Positions 13,339 to 15,494 of a stretch of DNA of 15,494 nt are shown here, one piece after another. Made by a program: the position numbers and the translations under genes. Position 1 is the stretch's first letter. Every line of letters starts with the position of its first letter. The stretch is from an uncultured Butyricicoccus sp. (GTDB lineage: Bacteria; Bacillota; Clostridia; Oscillospirales; Butyricicoccaceae), in assembly GCA_947575935.1 (NCBI GenBank), contig CANPPM010000021.1, forward strand, positions 1 through 15,494, read 5' to 3'. The notes beneath the pieces are model-generated. The model did not search any database. It was not told the DNA's origin and saw only the letters and a list, made by a program, of their open reading frames with translations.

Positions 13339-13968
13339 ATGAAAAACAAAGGATTGAATCATGAGCTTCTGCTCAAAGAGGTGGTTTTGGCAATGTTGGT
13401 GGCCGTGGGCGTGGTTATTTCACCAATTTTGCGTGTAGAGGGCATGTGTCCTATGGCGCATTTGATAAACATTGTCTGTGCAGTATTGCTAGGCCCGTGG
13501 TGGTCGCTGCTTTGTGCAGTTCTGATTGGCATAATTAGGATGCTGTTTCTAGGGATTCCGCCATTGGCACTGACAGGGGCTATATTTGGCGCAGTGCTGT
13601 CCGGTTTTTTTTACCGGCTGACCGGCGGTAGGATTTTGGCTGCATGTGCCGGTGAGATCATCGGCACCGGTATCATCGGTGCGATTGTTTCTTATCCGGT
13701 CATGTCGATGCTGTGGAATGGGAACGGCGCATATAATCATCTGACATTATTTTTTTATGTACCCTCTTTTCTTGGCGGAACATTGATCGGTAGTACGGTT
13801 GCGTTTCTGCTGTTGGGGGCGCTCAGTCGTTGCGGGCAGCTAGCACAGATTCAGAAAAGATTGGGGGCCAAGGTCTATGACTGTCGAGTTACTGCTGCAG
13901 GCAAGACAGAACATTCGTCTGTTTCATCCGCTGATTCACTGCATTACGAATCCGATTTCAATCAATGA
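13339..13968 (+). CDS. thiW: ECF transporter S component ThiW (thiazole precursor uptake)
   Basis: ThiW is the substrate-binding membrane subunit of an energy-coupling-factor importer, thought to take up the thiazole precursor hydroxyethylthiazole; the shared EcfAAT module is encoded elsewhere. The 209-residue protein has about five hydrophobic helices and family signatures MCPMAHLINIVCAVLLGP (35-52), then IRMLFLGIPPLALTGAIFGA (66-85) and EIIGTGIIGAIVSYP (106-120). GAGG at 13325-13328 precedes the ATG. Family members end near residue 170-180. Here the frame runs on about 30 residues past QKRLGAK, overlapping thiM by 92 bases in another frame, with a hydrophilic tail unlike the family. One extra G in the G5 run at 13862-13866 would end the protein at the ATGA of thiM, so a frameshift or sequencing error is possible. 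Position before thiM and behind a TPP riboswitch supports the call. Confidence 0.85.
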   Translation: MKNKGLNHELLLKEVVLAMLVAVGVVISPILRVEGMCPMAHLINIVCAVLLGPWWSLLCAVLIGIIRMLFLGIPPLALTGAIFGAVLSGFFYRLTGGRILAACAGEIIGTGIIGAIVSYPVMSMLWNGNGAYNHLTLFFYVPSFLGGTLIGSTVAFLLLGALSRCGQLAQIQKRLGAKVYDCRVTAAGKTEHSSVSSADSLHYESDFNQ

Positions 13969-14743
13969 CTGTGCGAATGCGATACTTGCTGTCGGTGCAC
14001 AGCCTATTATGGCGGAGCATCCGCAGGAGGTGGCTGCCGTTACACAGGCTGCGGACGCGCTGCTGGTGAATCTGGGAAGCGTTACCGAAGCGCGGCTGAA
14101 GGCGATGTTAGTTTCTGGTGAAGCAGCAAGAGAATATGGCATACCATGCGTGATTGATCTTGTGGGGGTTGGCTGCAGCCTTTTGCGGCTGCAGTTTGCG
14201 CGGAAGTTTGTGGAGACATTCCATCCGACGGTTATTAAGGGGAATCTTTCTGAACTAAGGGCTTTTGCGGGAATTCATTCAAAAGCTGTTGGTGTGGATG
14301 CTGCGGCAGATGATCGCTTGACTTCAGAAAATACGGAAAAAACGTTGGATCAGCTGTCCCGATTGGCCAAGCGTACTGGAGCGGTTGTGCTTGCTACCGG
14401 TGAGACGGATGTTGTTACAGATGGGGTGCGGATCTGCCTGTTGCATAATGGGGTTCCATTGCTGTCGCGCATAACAGGAACAGGTTGTGTGGCCGGTGCA
14501 CTGACAGCGGCCTGCCTTCCGGTTTGCGATGGAGTGATGGCAGCAGTGCAGGCGGTGTCTGTGCTTGGTATTTCGGGTGAACTTGCTGCAGTGAGTGCAA
14601 AAGGTACAGGTAGTTTTCGAGTCTTCTGTATGGACTGGTTGAGTACGCTGAGTGATACAGAGTTTGAAGAACGTCTGAGATGGGAGCACCGTGTGTCCGG
14701 AGACAGATTGGGAGAAACAGGAGAGGATATTCATGAAATTTGA
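13877..14743 (+). CDS. thiM: Hydroxyethylthiazole kinase ThiM
   Basis: ThiM phosphorylates 4-methyl-5-(2-hydroxyethyl)thiazole with ATP, salvaging the thiazole half of thiamine. The 288-residue protein starts with the family pattern PLIHCITNPISINDCAN (18-34). It then has GAQPIMAEHP (40-49), IDLVGVGC (93-100; the usual DPVGVGA carries a Pro where this has Leu), VIKGNLSE (119-126), TGETDVVTDG (174-183) and the phosphate-binding ITGTGC (199-204, with C204 in the catalytic loop). The ATG at 13877 fits the homologous N-terminus and lies in an ATGA context typical of coupled genes, although the thiW frame runs through it. It overlaps thiE by 11 bases. The gene sits between its transporter and the enzyme that uses its product. 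Confidence 0.94.
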   Translation: MTVELLLQARQNIRLFHPLIHCITNPISINDCANAILAVGAQPIMAEHPQEVAAVTQAADALLVNLGSVTEARLKAMLVSGEAAREYGIPCVIDLVGVGCSLLRLQFARKFVETFHPTVIKGNLSELRAFAGIHSKAVGVDAAADDRLTSENTEKTLDQLSRLAKRTGAVVLATGETDVVTDGVRICLLHNGVPLLSRITGTGCVAGALTAACLPVCDGVMAAVQAVSVLGISGELAAVSAKGTGSFRVFCMDWLSTLSDTEFEERLRWEHRVSGDRLGETGEDIHEI

Positions 14744-15365
14744 TTTGGCATTGTATTTGGTTACCGATTCAACTGGATTAGAGGAAGAAGACTTTCTTAG
14801 CAGGATCGAGGCGGCATGCCGCGGCGGTATTACGTTGCTGCAGCTGCGAGAGAAGGAACGCAGCGGCGGGGCGTATCTACATCTGGCGCGTCGGGTGAAG
14901 AAAATTAGTGATGGTTACCGGATTCCGCTTTTGATTGATGACCGTGTGGATATTGCTTTGGCGGTAGATGCAGCGGGCGTCCATATTGGGCAGGAGGATC
15001 TCCCGGTAGCGGTTGCACGAAAGCTGCTCGGATCAAATAAGATTGTTGGTGCAACTGCAAAAACGGTTGAACAGGCGCTTGCTGCCAGGGAGCAGGGGGC
15101 GGATTATCTTGGCGTAGGGGCCATATATCCAACGACGACCAAGGTCAAGACCGTTCTGACTCGTGTGGAAACGCTTGCGGATATTGTACATGAGGCGCAG
15201 CTGCCGGTTACTGCGATTGGCGGACTCAATGCGGAGAATTGTGACATTCTAGCAGGAAGTGGCTTTTCCGGCATTGCGGTTGTTTCGGCGATTATGAAGG
15301 CTTCCGACCCGGAGTCTGCTGCCCGCATTCTGCGAAATAAGGTACGAGTGCTTCTTGGGGAATGA
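14733..15365 (+). CDS. thiE: Thiamine-phosphate synthase ThiE
   Basis: ThiE condenses HMP-PP with hydroxyethylthiazole phosphate to give thiamine phosphate. The 210-residue TIM-barrel protein carries QLREK (37-41), LLIDDR (66-71; many homologues have INDR), GVHIGQEDLP (82-91), GATAKT (106-111), GVGAIYPTTTK (127-137, the phosphate loop) and TAIGGLN (160-166). VVSAIM (183-188) closes the barrel. The ATG at 14733 is chosen because AGGAGAGGA lies just upstream and it begins the family's N-terminal YLVTD strand; a GTG at 14691 would add 14 unrelated residues. It overlaps thiM by 11 bases, so the genes are coupled. ThiD, needed to make HMP-PP, is not in the window. No terminator is visible in the last 129 bases. 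Confidence 0.94.
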   Translation: MKFDLALYLVTDSTGLEEEDFLSRIEAACRGGITLLQLREKERSGGAYLHLARRVKKISDGYRIPLLIDDRVDIALAVDAAGVHIGQEDLPVAVARKLLGSNKIVGATAKTVEQALAAREQGADYLGVGAIYPTTTKVKTVLTRVETLADIVHEAQLPVTAIGGLNAENCDILAGSGFSGIAVVSAIMKASDPESAARILRNKVRVLLGE

Positions 15366-15494
15366 TTGGTGTAACAGTGGCCGGCCGCGTTTTCTGCCCG
15401 CCCCAGAAATTTATTGATTTGTAATATGATAGATCAAATTTTTGATTGTTTTTCCGCGCTACACCGTCAGAAAGCTTACACTCACCTGCAACCC

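Noticed and set aside
12957..13364. 135-codon plus-strand open frame across the thi leader, and a 142-codon minus-strand frame (12811-13239)
   Set aside because: No ribosome binding site, composition follows GC-rich structured RNA, and the plus frame starts inside the riboswitch. They are best explained as chance frames.
15411..15430. Possible promoter near the right end (TATGAT at 15425-15430)
   Set aside because: There is no acceptable -35 box at 16-18 bases, and no downstream gene is visible.
1..15494. CRISPR array, tRNA, rRNA, insertion sequence or prophage genes
   Set aside because: I saw no regularly spaced repeats, tRNA-like cloverleaf, rRNA sequence, transposase or phage gene.

Overview
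The window reads as chromosomal DNA from a Gram-positive anaerobe of the class Clostridia, probably an Oscillospiraceae/Ruminococcaceae-like gut bacterium. The grounds are AGGAGG-type ribosome binding sites, sigma-A style promoters with 17-base spacers, a pyrophosphate-type phosphofructokinase, a clostridial type IV pilus cluster with a DUF4860-like protein, an SLH-domain surface protein, and a ThiW-ThiM-ThiE thiazole salvage operon behind a TPP riboswitch. The taxon is inferred; there is no rRNA in the window.

Layout. 71-868 (-): a lone iolB-like inositol catabolism gene with its own promoter. 1163-5223 (+): a lipoprotein with a transglutaminase-like domain, followed 18 bases later by a PilC/GspF platform protein, a small membrane protein, a structured 250-base gap, and three pilin-like or accessory proteins. 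5532-6593 (+): pilT, with its own promoter and terminator. 6594-7018: no gene, but a second terminator and a possible small RNA. 7019-7777 (-): a lipoprotein of unknown function behind a leader that seems to hold a broken small ORF. 8345-9586 (-) and 9890-10828 (+): the divergent glycolytic pair pfp and fba, with matching TTGCAT-17 promoters. 11299-12615 (-): a secreted SLH-domain protein. 12835-15365 (+): promoter, TPP riboswitch with an attenuator, a 300-base structured leader, then thiW, thiM and thiE.

How the genes work together. The pilus block supplies an inner-membrane platform, pilin-like subunits and a retraction ATPase; no PilB assembly ATPase or PilD peptidase lies in the window. 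Pfp and Fba catalyse consecutive glycolytic steps. ThiW should import hydroxyethylthiazole, ThiM phosphorylate it, and ThiE join it to HMP-PP to give thiamine phosphate; ThiD is not in the window.

Most interesting observations: (1) a second RNA element, about 150 bases after the TPP riboswitch, that looks like only the pyrimidine-sensing half of a TPP aptamer and lies ahead of genes whose product is joined to HMP-PP; (2) a dispersed intergenic repeat of about 123 bases, present twice in opposite orientations; (3) a 92-base thiW/thiM overlap that a single G insertion in a G5 run would turn into a normal ATGA junction; (4) a transglutaminase-like lipoprotein at the head of the pilus cluster; (5) a structured intergenic region inside that cluster.
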